From Verrucomicrobiales bacterium (GTDB lineage Bacteria; Verrucomicrobiota; Verrucomicrobiia; Verrucomicrobiales; DEV007): a stretch of 5,838 nt of DNA. The translations under genes and the position numbers were made by a program. Below the pieces are notes generated by a model that saw nothing but the letters and a program-made list of their open reading frames with translations, ran no database searches and was not told the origin of the DNA. Shown piece by piece: positions 1 through 5,314 of the stretch. Within the stretch, counting starts at the first letter, position 1, and the number at the start of each line of letters is the position of its first letter. The stretch spans positions 1 to 5,838 of the forward strand of contig QIKC01000071.1 in NCBI GenBank assembly GCA_003232855.1, given 5' to 3'.

Positions 1-1
1 G

Positions 2-346
2 GCGCAGACGGGGGAACAACTGCAGGCGGCGGCGCGTGCTGAGGGGGCGGGATATCGCGATCAGGCGGCGCTGGCGATGTATTACCTGGAGGTGGCAGAC
101 GACGTGCCGGCGGCGACCAGCGCCTACGTCGAGCTGTCGCGCGATCCGGAGGCTCCGGTCTTTTACTTGCGCAAATGGGCGTTTCTTCTCGCTCGCGACC
201 CGGCGCGGGCGGCGTCGGCTTACAAAGCGTTAAAGGCGCTTTTTCTCGGCGACCGGGACGCATTTCGTGAGGAGGATTTGAAGGCTTTCGCGGAATTGGA
301 AAAAACGCTCGCCATCCCGGAGGCGGAGCGGATAGGGGGCGGCTAG
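2..346 (+). CDS. C-terminal part of an alpha-helical, repeat-like protein (5' end outside window)
   Basis: The frame is open from the first bases of the window to TAG at 344-346, giving about 114 residues, so the gene begins upstream; the ATG at 77 is internal and not a convincing start. The visible part is Ala-, Leu- and Arg-rich and looks like consecutive amphipathic helices (LAMYYLEVADD, TSAYVELSRDP, YLRKWAFLLARDPARAASAYKAL), each ending near Asp-Pro. That spacing is reminiscent of TPR or similar helical-repeat proteins. The last segment (DAFREEDLKAFAELEK) is a charged helix. No catalytic motif is visible and no signal or membrane segment lies in this part. The next gene on the same strand begins about 100 bp downstream. 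Coding is secure from reading-frame quality, but the family is a guess. Confidence 0.7.
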   Translation, partial: AQTGEQLQAAARAEGAGYRDQAALAMYYLEVADDVPAATSAYVELSRDPEAPVFYLRKWAFLLARDPARAASAYKALKALFLGDRDAFREEDLKAFAELEKTLAIPEAERIGGG

Positions 347-377
347 GCGAGCGGATGCGATAGACGTGAAATTTGCT

Positions 378-405
378 TTGTCTCGACCGAAACCCGGTTT
401 AGAAA
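378..405 (+). promoter_or_regulatory. Possible weak sigma70-like promoter before the metallophosphoesterase
   Basis: TTGTCT at 378-383 (4 of 6 to TTGACA) and TAGAAA at 400-405 (4 of 6 to TATAAT) are 16 bp apart in the 98-bp gap between the first gene and the metallophosphoesterase. This stretch is AT-richer than its surroundings. A small odd-spaced palindrome AAACC-C-GGTTT (390-400) lies between the two boxes. Matches of this quality occur by chance, so this is only a candidate. Confidence 0.2.
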
Positions 406-444
406 TAGCAGGGTAAACCATCGTGTGGGGCGATGGAATAATTG

Positions 445-1138
445 ATGAAGTTCGCGATATTCGGAGATGTTCATGCCAATCTCGAGGCCTTGGATGCTGT
501 GTTACAAGACGCGGCGGATCACGACTGTACCCACTTTGTCTGCATCGGCGACATCGTTGGCTACAACGCCAACCCGCACGAGTGCCTAGAGGTGGTGCGC
601 GGGCTGGACTGCCCGGTGATCAAGGGCAGATCTCTACGGGCTCAACCCCCTGGCCGAACAATCGATGCGCTGGACACGCAAGCATCTCGACGAGGGGGAT
701 AAGGAATACCTGCGCGGCCTCAAGATGGTGCGTCAGGTGCGCGATTACACGATCGTCCACGCCACTCTCGACACTCCGACCGGCTGGGGCTACGTGACCA
801 ACAAGTTCGACGCCATGGCGAGCTTCAGTTATCAATACACCCCGCTGTGTTTCTTCGGCCACACGCATACTCCGGTGACTTACATCAAATCGATGACGGT
901 GGAGGTCGACCGCTCCCCGGTGGTGGAGATCGAGGTCGGCAATAAGTATTTCATCAACGTCGGTAGCGTCGGGCAACCGCGCGACGGCGACCCGCGCCCC
1001 TCTTACTGCATCTACGATTTGGGTGGCAAGCGGGTGATCAACCGCCGCATCGACTACGACCGCGCGACCGCGCAGAAGAAGATTCGCGACGCCGGTTTGC
1101 CGGATATGTTGGCGGAGCGGTTGGAGATCGGCAAGTAA
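445..1138 (+). pseudogene. YfcE-like metallophosphoesterase, frameshifted by a deletion at the GNHD motif
   Basis: Calcineurin-like metallophosphoesterases hydrolyse phosphoesters at a dinuclear metal centre. The first frame begins at ATG 445 (a TTG at 442 is the alternative; a weak GGA lies at 435-437). It shows motif I, GDVHAN, with D8 and H10, and motif II, GDIVGYNAN, with D36. It reads normally to VIKG (codon 625-627), then enters a nonsense tail ending at TAA 700-702. The homologous reading resumes in the next frame at 629 (DLYGLNPLAEQSMRW) and runs to TAA 1136-1138. It carries the later motifs: VHATLD with the metal-ligand His at 758-760, GHTHTP at 857-874, and a VGSVGQPRDGD segment. 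Family members have GNHDE at the break; here only Gly and one base remain. The missing length must be 2 modulo 3, and roughly 20-30 nt would restore the usual spacing. With motif III gone, neither fragment should be an active enzyme. An assembly or sequencing error is the main alternative. Confidence 0.85.
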
Positions 1139-1149
1139 GGTGGGCTGCT

Positions 1150-2154
1150 ATGGCCGCAGAAATTTCTAGCGAACTGGCGGAAGCAAAGCACGCGCTGGTG
1201 ATCAAACCGAGCTCGCTGGGGGACATCGTCCACGCCCTGCCGGCGGTGGCGTTGTTGAAATCGGCGAACCCAAGGATGAAGATTCGCTGGGTGGCCAATA
1301 GCGAGTGGGCACCGCTGTTGCAAGGGAACAGCGATCTGGCGGGGGTGGTGTCTTTCCCTCGTGCGCAGATGCGCGGGCCGCTGGGGGTTGCGAAATTTTG
1401 GCGTTGGTCGTGCGCGCTGCGCGAGCCGCTGCCGGATCTGGTATTCGATTTCCAGGGACTGTTGCGCAGCGGTTTGATGGCTTGGCGCAGTCGTGGGGCG
1501 CGGGTGATCGGCCTTGCGGATTCGCGCGAAGGAGCGCGGTTTTTCCACGGGGTTCGGGTGGCGGTCGATCCCGGAGCGCACGCAGTCGAGCGCTATCTGG
1601 CGGTGCCGCGCGCGCTGGGGGTCGAGGTGCCGGCGGACGCGGGGCAGTTCTCTTTCAAACTGCCACAGCAGGCGCCCGCGCAGTTGCCTCCGGAGGGTTT
1701 CGTGTTGTTCCATCCGTTTTCGCGCGGGGAAGGGAAATCGCTCGACGCCGCCGCGGTGCAGTGTTTTTGCGAGTCGGTAAGGGATCGTCCGGTGGTGATC
1801 GTCGGCCGTGGCGGGTCGGAGCTCGACGCTCTCCCCGAAGGCACTCACAACTGGATTGGTGGCACGACGCTTGCGGAACTGGCGTGGCTGATGGCGCGCG
1901 CCGCGTTCACGGTAAGTGTCGATAGCGGCCCGGCGCACATGGCGGCGGCGCTCGGCGAAAACATGTTAGCCATCCACAGCTGGTCGAACCCGCTCAGAGT
2001 GGGGCCGTTCCGCCCGCGTGCCTGGGTTTGGAAGGGCGGTCGGATCGCTCGGGTCGGGGAGTTCGACCCGCAACTGGCCGCCGCCGCCGGGGGCTTGCCG
2101 GATCTCGACGCGATGGTGCGGATCGCCGATCTAGCCACCGTCGCTGCGGGCTAA
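1150..2154 (+). CDS. Glycosyltransferase family 9, LPS heptosyltransferase I-like
   Basis: Family-9 (GT-B fold) enzymes transfer heptose from ADP-heptose to the Kdo-lipid A inner core at the cytoplasmic face of the inner membrane. The 334-residue product has the family's usual length. Its N-terminal domain carries KPSSLGDIVHALPAV (residues 19-33), with D25 in the position of the conserved acceptor-side Asp. The C-terminal domain has HPFSRGEGKSLDA (188-200) with K196, GRGGSELD (219-226) with E224, and SVDSGPAHMAAALG (256-269) with D258, the nucleotide-sugar-binding signature. By eye these correspond to the conserved Asp, Lys, Glu and Asp of E. coli WaaC. The ATG at 1150 lies 11 bp after the broken metallophosphoesterase, with AAGGTGGG (1137-1144) as a possible Shine-Dalgarno, so the two are probably co-transcribed. 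Another sugar specificity within family 9 cannot be excluded, so no waaC symbol is given. Confidence 0.88.
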   Translation: MAAEISSELAEAKHALVIKPSSLGDIVHALPAVALLKSANPRMKIRWVANSEWAPLLQGNSDLAGVVSFPRAQMRGPLGVAKFWRWSCALREPLPDLVFDFQGLLRSGLMAWRSRGARVIGLADSREGARFFHGVRVAVDPGAHAVERYLAVPRALGVEVPADAGQFSFKLPQQAPAQLPPEGFVLFHPFSRGEGKSLDAAAVQCFCESVRDRPVVIVGRGGSELDALPEGTHNWIGGTTLAELAWLMARAAFTVSVDSGPAHMAAALGENMLAIHSWSNPLRVGPFRPRAWVWKGGRIARVGEFDPQLAAAAGGLPDLDAMVRIADLATVAAG

Positions 2155-2175
2155 CGATCAGGGGGCTGAGGCTTT

Positions 2176-2194
2176 CGTGAGCAACAGGCTCGCG
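2176..2194 (+). terminator. Short hairpin between convergent genes, possible weak terminator
   Basis: CGTGAGC (2176-2182) pairs with GCTCGCG (2188-2194) over a 5-nt AACAG loop, with one G-U wobble on the plus strand. It starts 21 bp after the glycosyltransferase stop and lies just beyond the stop of the convergent lipoprotein gene. No U-tract follows on either strand, so it is not a classic intrinsic terminator. On the minus strand the wobble becomes an A-C mismatch, so it would serve the plus-strand gene better. Confidence 0.3.
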
Positions 2195-2195
2195 G

Positions 2196-2705
2196 CTATT
2201 CGACGCGACCGGCGGTGCCTTCCCAGAGTTCGATCGCCTTGAGGTTTTCCATGCGCGTGCCGAAGGATTCGAGCGCCGGTAGGACGATCTGACCGACCGC
2301 CTTGTCGCCCAAGAAAATCGCCATCGCTCCGCCCATCCGTTCGCCGATCATTTTTTGTTCGGATTCGAACATTTTTTGGATCTTCATTTTCAGCTCGCCA
2401 GTCGGCGCTCCGAGTGTTTCCATGCGCTTGTTAATGCTCTCGAACTGGGCGTAAAGCTCGTCGAGTTCTCCCGCCACGGTCTTTGCGGTTTCGGGGTCTT
2501 TTACGGCGGCGAAGATGTCTGCGAGGCCAGAGGACAATTTGAGAGCTTCGGTGGCTAGTTTTACGTGCGGATCTAGTTTTTGACCCCGTTGGTTCTTGCC
2601 GCCGCCACTACCGTCTGCGGAGTCGTCACCTTTTTTACAGCTTGCCAGTGCGAGGCTGAGGGAGGCGAGGAGGGGAGTGAGGAGCAGGGGTTTGATAGCT
2701 ATCAT
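2196..2705 (-). CDS. Small predicted lipoprotein of unknown function
   Basis: The 169-residue product starts at ATG 2705-2703 and begins with a lipoprotein signal: MIAIK, a hydrophobic stretch (residues 6-20), then the lipobox LASC with C23 as the predicted lipidated Cys. Lys at +2 rather than Asp argues for outer-membrane sorting under the E. coli rule, if that holds here. A hydrophilic Gly/Lys/Asp linker (24-44) follows. The rest is largely helical and charged, with coiled-coil character (ELDELYAQFESINKRMETL, then KMKIQKMFESEQKM-like helices); the last third (GGAMAIFLGDKAVGQIVLPALESFG) is less polar. I do not recognise a family. The frame stays open for 117 codons upstream, but that part is Arg/His-rich shadow sequence without a signal peptide. 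It converges on the glycosyltransferase with a 41-bp gap and diverges from holA. In many bacteria the LPS-assembly lipoprotein LptE sits beside holA, but orientation and sequence do not support that name. Confidence 0.8.
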   Translation of the reverse strand: MIAIKPLLLTPLLASLSLALASCKKGDDSADGSGGGKNQRGQKLDPHVKLATEALKLSSGLADIFAAVKDPETAKTVAGELDELYAQFESINKRMETLGAPTGELKMKIQKMFESEQKMIGERMGGAMAIFLGDKAVGQIVLPALESFGTRMENLKAIELWEGTAGRVE

Positions 2706-2735
2706 GGCGTTCGGGTATCTGGTGGTTGTTAAGTG

Positions 2736-2759
2736 GCATCGACGATGCACGCGGGCGTG
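2736..2759. repeat. Two abutting palindromes in the lipoprotein/holA divergent spacer
   Basis: GCATCG-A-CGATGC (2736-2748) is a perfect 6-bp inverted repeat around one base. It shares its last C with a second perfect inverted repeat, CACGC-GG-GCGTG (2748-2759). The pair lies 31 bp upstream of the lipoprotein ATG and about 80 bp upstream of the chosen holA start. Odd-spaced short-arm palindromes in a divergent spacer are typical of dimeric regulator sites, but no regulator is known here. Chance palindromes are fairly common in GC-rich DNA. Confidence 0.35.
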
Positions 2760-2826
2760 TGCTGCGGCAAGCGGAATCGATCTGCGGTAGCGCCGGAATT
2801 TTGCTTTCCATGGCGCTCCGCCCGGC

Positions 2827-2830
2827 GGAG
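2827..2830 (+). promoter_or_regulatory. Shine-Dalgarno GGAG that favours the GTG start of holA
   Basis: GGAG at 2827-2830 lies 10 nt before GTG 2841. The earlier in-frame starts, GTG 2733 and ATG 2745, have no comparable site and would add a 32-36-residue Cys/Arg-rich leader atypical of HolA. The spacing is slightly long but usable. Confidence 0.45.
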
Positions 2831-2840
2831 ACTGGCCGCC

Positions 2841-3974
2841 GTGGCAGCAAAGAAAAAGACCGCCCGCGGGGGCGCGAAAAACATCATCGCTTTCGTCGGC
2901 AGCGACGAGGCGAAGTTGAAGGAGGCGGCGATGAAGCGCTTCGGGCAACTGGTGCCACCGGGGCAGGAGGACTTCGGAGCCGAGGTGATCGACGGTGGAG
3001 CGGGCAACGCCGAGGCTGCGGTGCGCGCGATCGCGCTGACCATCGGAGCCTTGCAAACGCTGCCGTTTTTCGGTGGCGATAAGGTGGTGTGGCTGAAGGG
3101 CGCGACGCTGTTCGCGGACAGTCAGACCGGCAAGGCGGGCTCGGTGTTGGAAGCGGCCGATGACTTGGCCGCAGTGCTGGAGGCGGGGCTACCGGAGGGC
3201 GTCACCTTTCTCCTCAGCGCCCCGGGGATCGACAAGCGGCGGGGGTTCTACCTCAAGCTGAAGAAGCTCGGCCAGATCGAAGTGTCCGACCGACCGGACA
3301 TGGGTCGTGACGGCTGGCAGGAGAATGTGGCAGCGGACGTGCGACGCGCGGCGCGCGAGCGTGGCCTGCAGTTCGACCGCGACGCGATGGAGTTGTTCGT
3401 GATGCTGGCGGGAGACGACGCCATGCAGATGGGCAACGAGTTGGACAAATTGCAGTTGTTCCTGAGTGGGCGCGAAGGAACCGTGGACATCGCCATGGTG
3501 CGTACCCACGTGGCGCTGACTCGCGCTGGCGTGGTGTTTGAGCTGGGTAACTGCATCGCCCGCCGCGATTTGGCGGGAGCGCTGGAAACTATCGACCGCC
3601 AGCTCTACCAAGGCAGCAATGCCATCGGTATCCTGCTGGCTGCGGTGGCGCCGACAGTGCGTCGCCTTTTGATCGCAAAAGAGTTGTTAGAAGTTCACGG
3701 ACTGCGCGCGTCTAATTACCGTGGATACGAGACGGCGATCGCTCGGCTACCGGCCGCCGCCACCGCGCACCTGCCGCGCAAAAAAGACGGCGGCATCAGT
3801 TGCTACCCGATTTTTCTGGCCTCCTCGGAGGCCGCCGGCTTCTCCACCGATGCGCTGCGTGCGGGCCTCTCCGACTGCCTGCAGGCCAACCGCGCGCTGG
3901 TCACTAGCAGCCTCGATCCGCGATTGGTGCTGGAGCGGTTGGTGGTGCGTTTGCTGGCGGTGCGCGCGGCGTGA
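2841..3974 (+). CDS. holA: DNA polymerase III delta subunit
   Basis: HolA is the clamp-loader subunit that opens the beta sliding clamp and loads it at primed sites together with gamma/tau and delta-prime. From GTG 2841 it is 377 residues, a little longer than the usual 330-350 because of a basic leader (AAKKKTARGGAKN). Domain 1 (about 14-160) opens with IIAFVGSDEAKLKEAA, the degenerate nucleotide-loop region of the family, and contains the typical QTLPFFGGDKVVWLKG strand-loop segment (72-87). A lid region with ERGLQFDRDAMELFVMLAGDD and MGNELDKLQLF (the family's N-E-L-x-K-L signature) follows. The C-terminal collar has FELGNCIARRDLAGALETIDRQLYQG and ends in helices LVLERLVVRLLAV. It diverges from the lipoprotein gene and is followed after 31 bp by the TSUP gene. 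No convincing promoter was found upstream. Confidence 0.93.
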   Translation: MAAKKKTARGGAKNIIAFVGSDEAKLKEAAMKRFGQLVPPGQEDFGAEVIDGGAGNAEAAVRAIALTIGALQTLPFFGGDKVVWLKGATLFADSQTGKAGSVLEAADDLAAVLEAGLPEGVTFLLSAPGIDKRRGFYLKLKKLGQIEVSDRPDMGRDGWQENVAADVRRAARERGLQFDRDAMELFVMLAGDDAMQMGNELDKLQLFLSGREGTVDIAMVRTHVALTRAGVVFELGNCIARRDLAGALETIDRQLYQGSNAIGILLAAVAPTVRRLLIAKELLEVHGLRASNYRGYETAIARLPAAATAHLPRKKDGGISCYPIFLASSEAAGFSTDALRAGLSDCLQANRALVTSSLDPRLVLERLVVRLLAVRAA

Positions 3975-3999
3975 CCTGCGTGCAGGGGCGTGCTACACT
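3971..3999 (+). promoter_or_regulatory. Candidate promoter for a leaderless TSUP mRNA
   Basis: GTGACC (3971-3976, 4 of 6 to TTGACA) and TACACT (3994-3999, 4 of 6 to TATAAT) are separated by 17 bp, and an extended -10 TG lies at 3991-3992. A start about 7 bp after the -10 box would fall on or next to the ATG at 4006. There is no Shine-Dalgarno within normal range (AGGGG ends at 3987, too far), which fits a leaderless message. The -35 box overlaps the holA stop codon. Confidence 0.4.
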
Positions 4000-4005
4000 G
4001 CGCGC

Positions 4006-4377
4006 ATGTCCATTCTCCTACCCGCCTTTCTGATCGGAGCTGCCGCCGCGCTTTTGGGTTCTTTGTTGGGTGTCGGAGGCGGCATCATCATGGTTCCCGC
4101 CTTCAAATCGCTAGGCCTGAGCATGAAGGAGGCGATTGGCACCTCGATGGCGGTGATGGTGGTGACGGCGGCGGTGTCCTCAGCCCGTTACGCCCAGTCG
4201 GGCTGGGTGCGCTGGGAGGTGGCGGTCGCGGCGGCGGTCGCGGCGGTGATTGCTGCTCTGGCGGGAACCGAACTGATGAAAAATCTGTCGGCGCCGCAGT
4301 TGAGGGCGGCATTTGGGGTGTTTTTGATCATCGCAGGTGCCTATATGCTGATTTCGCAGCGTGGCGGGAGCTCCTGA
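4006..4377 (+). CDS. Half-size TauE/SafE (TSUP) family membrane protein
   Basis: TSUP proteins move sulfur-containing or organic anions across the inner membrane and usually have about 250 residues built from two four-helix repeats. This product has 123 residues and contains one complete repeat. The first helix region carries the hallmark GVGGGIIMVPAF (22-33). A GTSMAV segment starts helix 2 (45-62), followed by the loop SGWVRW (65-70). Helix 3 (71-87) is almost entirely Ala/Val, and helix 4 (100-117) ends in a short polar tail (QRGGSS). The chosen ATG 4006 follows the holA stop by 31 bp; the frame is open upstream inside holA but that part is shadow. The end is a clean stop, not a frameshift: no second repeat is seen downstream. 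It may work as a homodimer or with a partner. The substrate cannot be predicted. Confidence 0.82.
   Translation: MSILLPAFLIGAAAALLGSLLGVGGGIIMVPAFKSLGLSMKEAIGTSMAVMVVTAAVSSARYAQSGWVRWEVAVAAAVAAVIAALAGTELMKNLSAPQLRAAFGVFLIIAGAYMLISQRGGSS
4222..4245 (+). repeat. Exact 12-bp tandem duplication inside TSUP helix 3
   Basis: GCGGTCGCGGCG occurs twice with no spacer (4222-4233 and 4234-4245), in frame, and encodes AVAA-AVAA (residues 73-80) in the third membrane helix. It is probably a slippage product that lengthened or preserved a low-complexity membrane segment. Confidence 0.8.
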
Positions 4378-4384
4378 GCCCAAC

Positions 4385-4407
4385 ATTCCCGATGGGAATA
4401 GTTGTCA
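4385..4407. promoter_or_regulatory. Inverted repeat overlapping a Fur-box-like element
   Basis: ATTCCC-GAT-GGGAAT (4385-4399) is a perfect 6-bp inverted repeat with a 3-nt spacer. Overlapping it, TGGGAATAGTTGTCA (4393-4407) matches the 7-1-7 Fur consensus TGATAATnATTATCA at 10 of 14 defined positions. It ends 7 bp before the -35 box of the promoter at 4415-4442. In this GC-rich background an AT-rich stretch of this form stands out. Fur binding is an inference from pattern only. Confidence 0.35.
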
Positions 4408-4414
4408 TTAGCGC

Positions 4415-4442
4415 TTGCTATCGTTTGAACGCCCACTAGAAT
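4415..4442 (+). promoter_or_regulatory. Sigma70-like promoter in the TSUP/PH-gene intergenic region
   Basis: TTGCTA (4415-4420, 4 of 6) and TAGAAT (4437-4442, 5 of 6) are 16 bp apart. It is among the best-matching promoter-like pairs I found in the window. The expected start is near 4449. It reads into no credible ORF but reaches the terminator at 4471-4513 after about 65 nt. Confidence 0.4.
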
Positions 4443-4448
4443 GTTGGC

Positions 4449-4513
4449 GTTTCCTATTGGGGGGGAATACCAGCCTCACGTTGCCTCCGGGCGCGTGAGG
4501 CTGCATTCTTTTT
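4449..4513 (+). ncRNA. Candidate small RNA of about 65 nt (promoter and terminator only)
   Basis: The proposed transcript begins about 7 bp after the -10 box at 4437-4442 and ends at the intrinsic terminator. Its 5' half contains UUUCC and a seven-G run (4459-4465), which could form a small hairpin through UUCC/GGAA. The terminator loop contains CCUCC (4485-4489), complementary to a Shine-Dalgarno GGAGG. No start codon followed by a usable ORF lies inside it. A Fur-like element just upstream suggests iron control. The simpler alternative is that this is just the 3' UTR and terminator of the TSUP gene. The boundaries are inferred. Confidence 0.28.
4471..4513 (+). terminator. Strong rho-independent terminator
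   Basis: CAGCCTCACG (4471-4480) and CGTGAGGCTG (4494-4503) form a perfect 10-bp GC-rich stem around a 13-nt loop. It is followed by CATTCTTTTT, a U-rich tail on the plus strand. It ends plus-strand transcription after the TSUP gene (94 bp after its stop) or after the candidate small RNA. The minus strand has a C-run instead of U after the stem, so it would not be a good terminator for the convergent operon at 4556-5799. Confidence 0.85.
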
Positions 4514-4555
4514 AAGATACGGGGTTTGCGGACGAGGTTTTCCAAGTCGTCGCTA

Positions 4556-5314
4556 TTAGTCTTCCATCCCGTCCTGTAATTTGCGCACGAGGGCTTTAAC
4601 TTTTTGCGCAGCCCAGATGTCGGCAAAGGTGACATCGATTTTGTCGCCGGTGGAGGAGAACTCGATGGTGCCGATCCCGAGTAGGCCGATGAGTCCTCTG
4701 CGGCGCACGTTGATGGTGCGGATGTCTTCGATGCGAACCTCGTTGGAACTTTTGGTTAGTAGCCCCCACTCCAGCTCGACGCGTTTCGGGGTGATGGTGT
4801 AGACTTGCGTGCTGCGGTCGATCAGTACCGCGATGAAGGTGATGATTGCGACCCCGAATCCGGCGATGAAAAACCACAGACTCATCGGACCAAGCCACAG
4901 CCCGAAGGCCGTGGCCAGAGCGGCGAGGACGAGCGCCGCGCCGTAGCGGAGGATGGTCGGATGCCCTAGAAAAAGGGTCGTGTTAGGTGGCGGATCGTCC
5001 CCCTCCCACACCTCATCGCTGTCCTTGTCTACCTCGTCCTCCCATTTCTCCCACACCTCCTCTTCGCTTTCCTCCACGTCGTCATTTGCCCCATCCCCGT
5101 TCTTGGGGATGGCTTCGAACAGTTCGTCGAGCATCACCATCTCGCCGCTGCCCGCGTTCTCGCACTGGTGGGAGAAGGAGATGATGCGATCCTCCAGCAT
5201 GCGCTCCACCTGCGATTCGCTGTAAGGGCCGTGCCGTTCGTCGTCTTCCCAAATATAAAATCGGTCGGGCACTTGAGTTTTAGGTTTTAAGTGGAAGGCG
5301 CAGAATCTGATCAC
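4556..5314 (-). CDS. Membrane protein with GYF_2-like N-terminus, acidic linker and bacterial PH domain
   Basis: The product is 252 residues from GTG 5314. Residues 18-69 (RFYIWEDDERHGPYSESQV onward) resemble the GYF_2/DUF4339 module, with aromatic residues, GPYS at 29-32 and the following helix; this module is thought to bind peptides. Residues 72-110 are an acidic linker with 19 Asp/Glu, two Lys and three Trp, including two EVWE copies. Two membrane helices (about 122-142 and 146-166) lead into a YdbS-like bPH2 domain: VYTITPKRVELEWGLL (171-186), EVRIEDIRTINVRR (192-205), then GLLGIGTIEFSSTG (210-223), ending in a helix. The domain probably sits in the cytoplasm next to the membrane. The start overlaps the stop of the upstream gene in GTGA, favouring translational coupling; a GTG at 5272 would give a neater start (MPDRFYIW). 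The precise role is unknown. Confidence 0.82.
   Translation of the reverse strand: MIRFCAFHLKPKTQVPDRFYIWEDDERHGPYSESQVERMLEDRIISFSHQCENAGSGEMVMLDELFEAIPKNGDGANDDVEESEEEVWEKWEDEVDKDSDEVWEGDDPPPNTTLFLGHPTILRYGAALVLAALATAFGLWLGPMSLWFFIAGFGVAIITFIAVLIDRSTQVYTITPKRVELEWGLLTKSSNEVRIEDIRTINVRRRGLIGLLGIGTIEFSSTGDKIDVTFADIWAAQKVKALVRKLQDGMED

Noticed and set aside
390..400. AAACC-C-GGTTT palindrome before the metallophosphoesterase
   Set aside because: Only 5-bp arms and no supporting repeat nearby; too likely by chance to call an operator.
442..1138. Programmed frameshifting as an explanation for the split metallophosphoesterase
   Set aside because: Slipping frame cannot restore the missing GNHD residues; no slippery run or downstream structure is evident at 620-640, so a deletion or error is the better explanation.
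1054..1938. Minus-strand open frame of 294 codons opposite the glycosyltransferase
   Set aside because: Its product is Arg/His/Pro-rich with no recognisable motif, and it lies antisense to a clear family-9 gene; it is a GC-rich shadow frame.
2706..3056. N-terminal extension of the lipoprotein frame by 117 codons
   Set aside because: It would bury the signal peptide and lipobox inside the protein and overlaps the 5' end of holA; its composition is that of shadow sequence.
3721..4005. Upstream extension of the TSUP frame into holA
   Set aside because: The 95 extra codons are Arg/Pro/Cys-rich shadow sequence of holA; ATG 4006 directly begins the first membrane helix.
4441..4515. 24-codon plus-strand ORF (ATG 4441 to TAA 4515) running through the terminator
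   Set aside because: Its ATG overlaps the -10 box, so the local promoter cannot express it; it has no Shine-Dalgarno and covers the terminator stem.
4953..5225. Plus-strand Ser-rich open frame opposite the PH-domain gene
   Set aside because: The Ser-rich repeat is the complement of the acidic linker codons (GAC/GAG/GAA) and has no independent coding signal.
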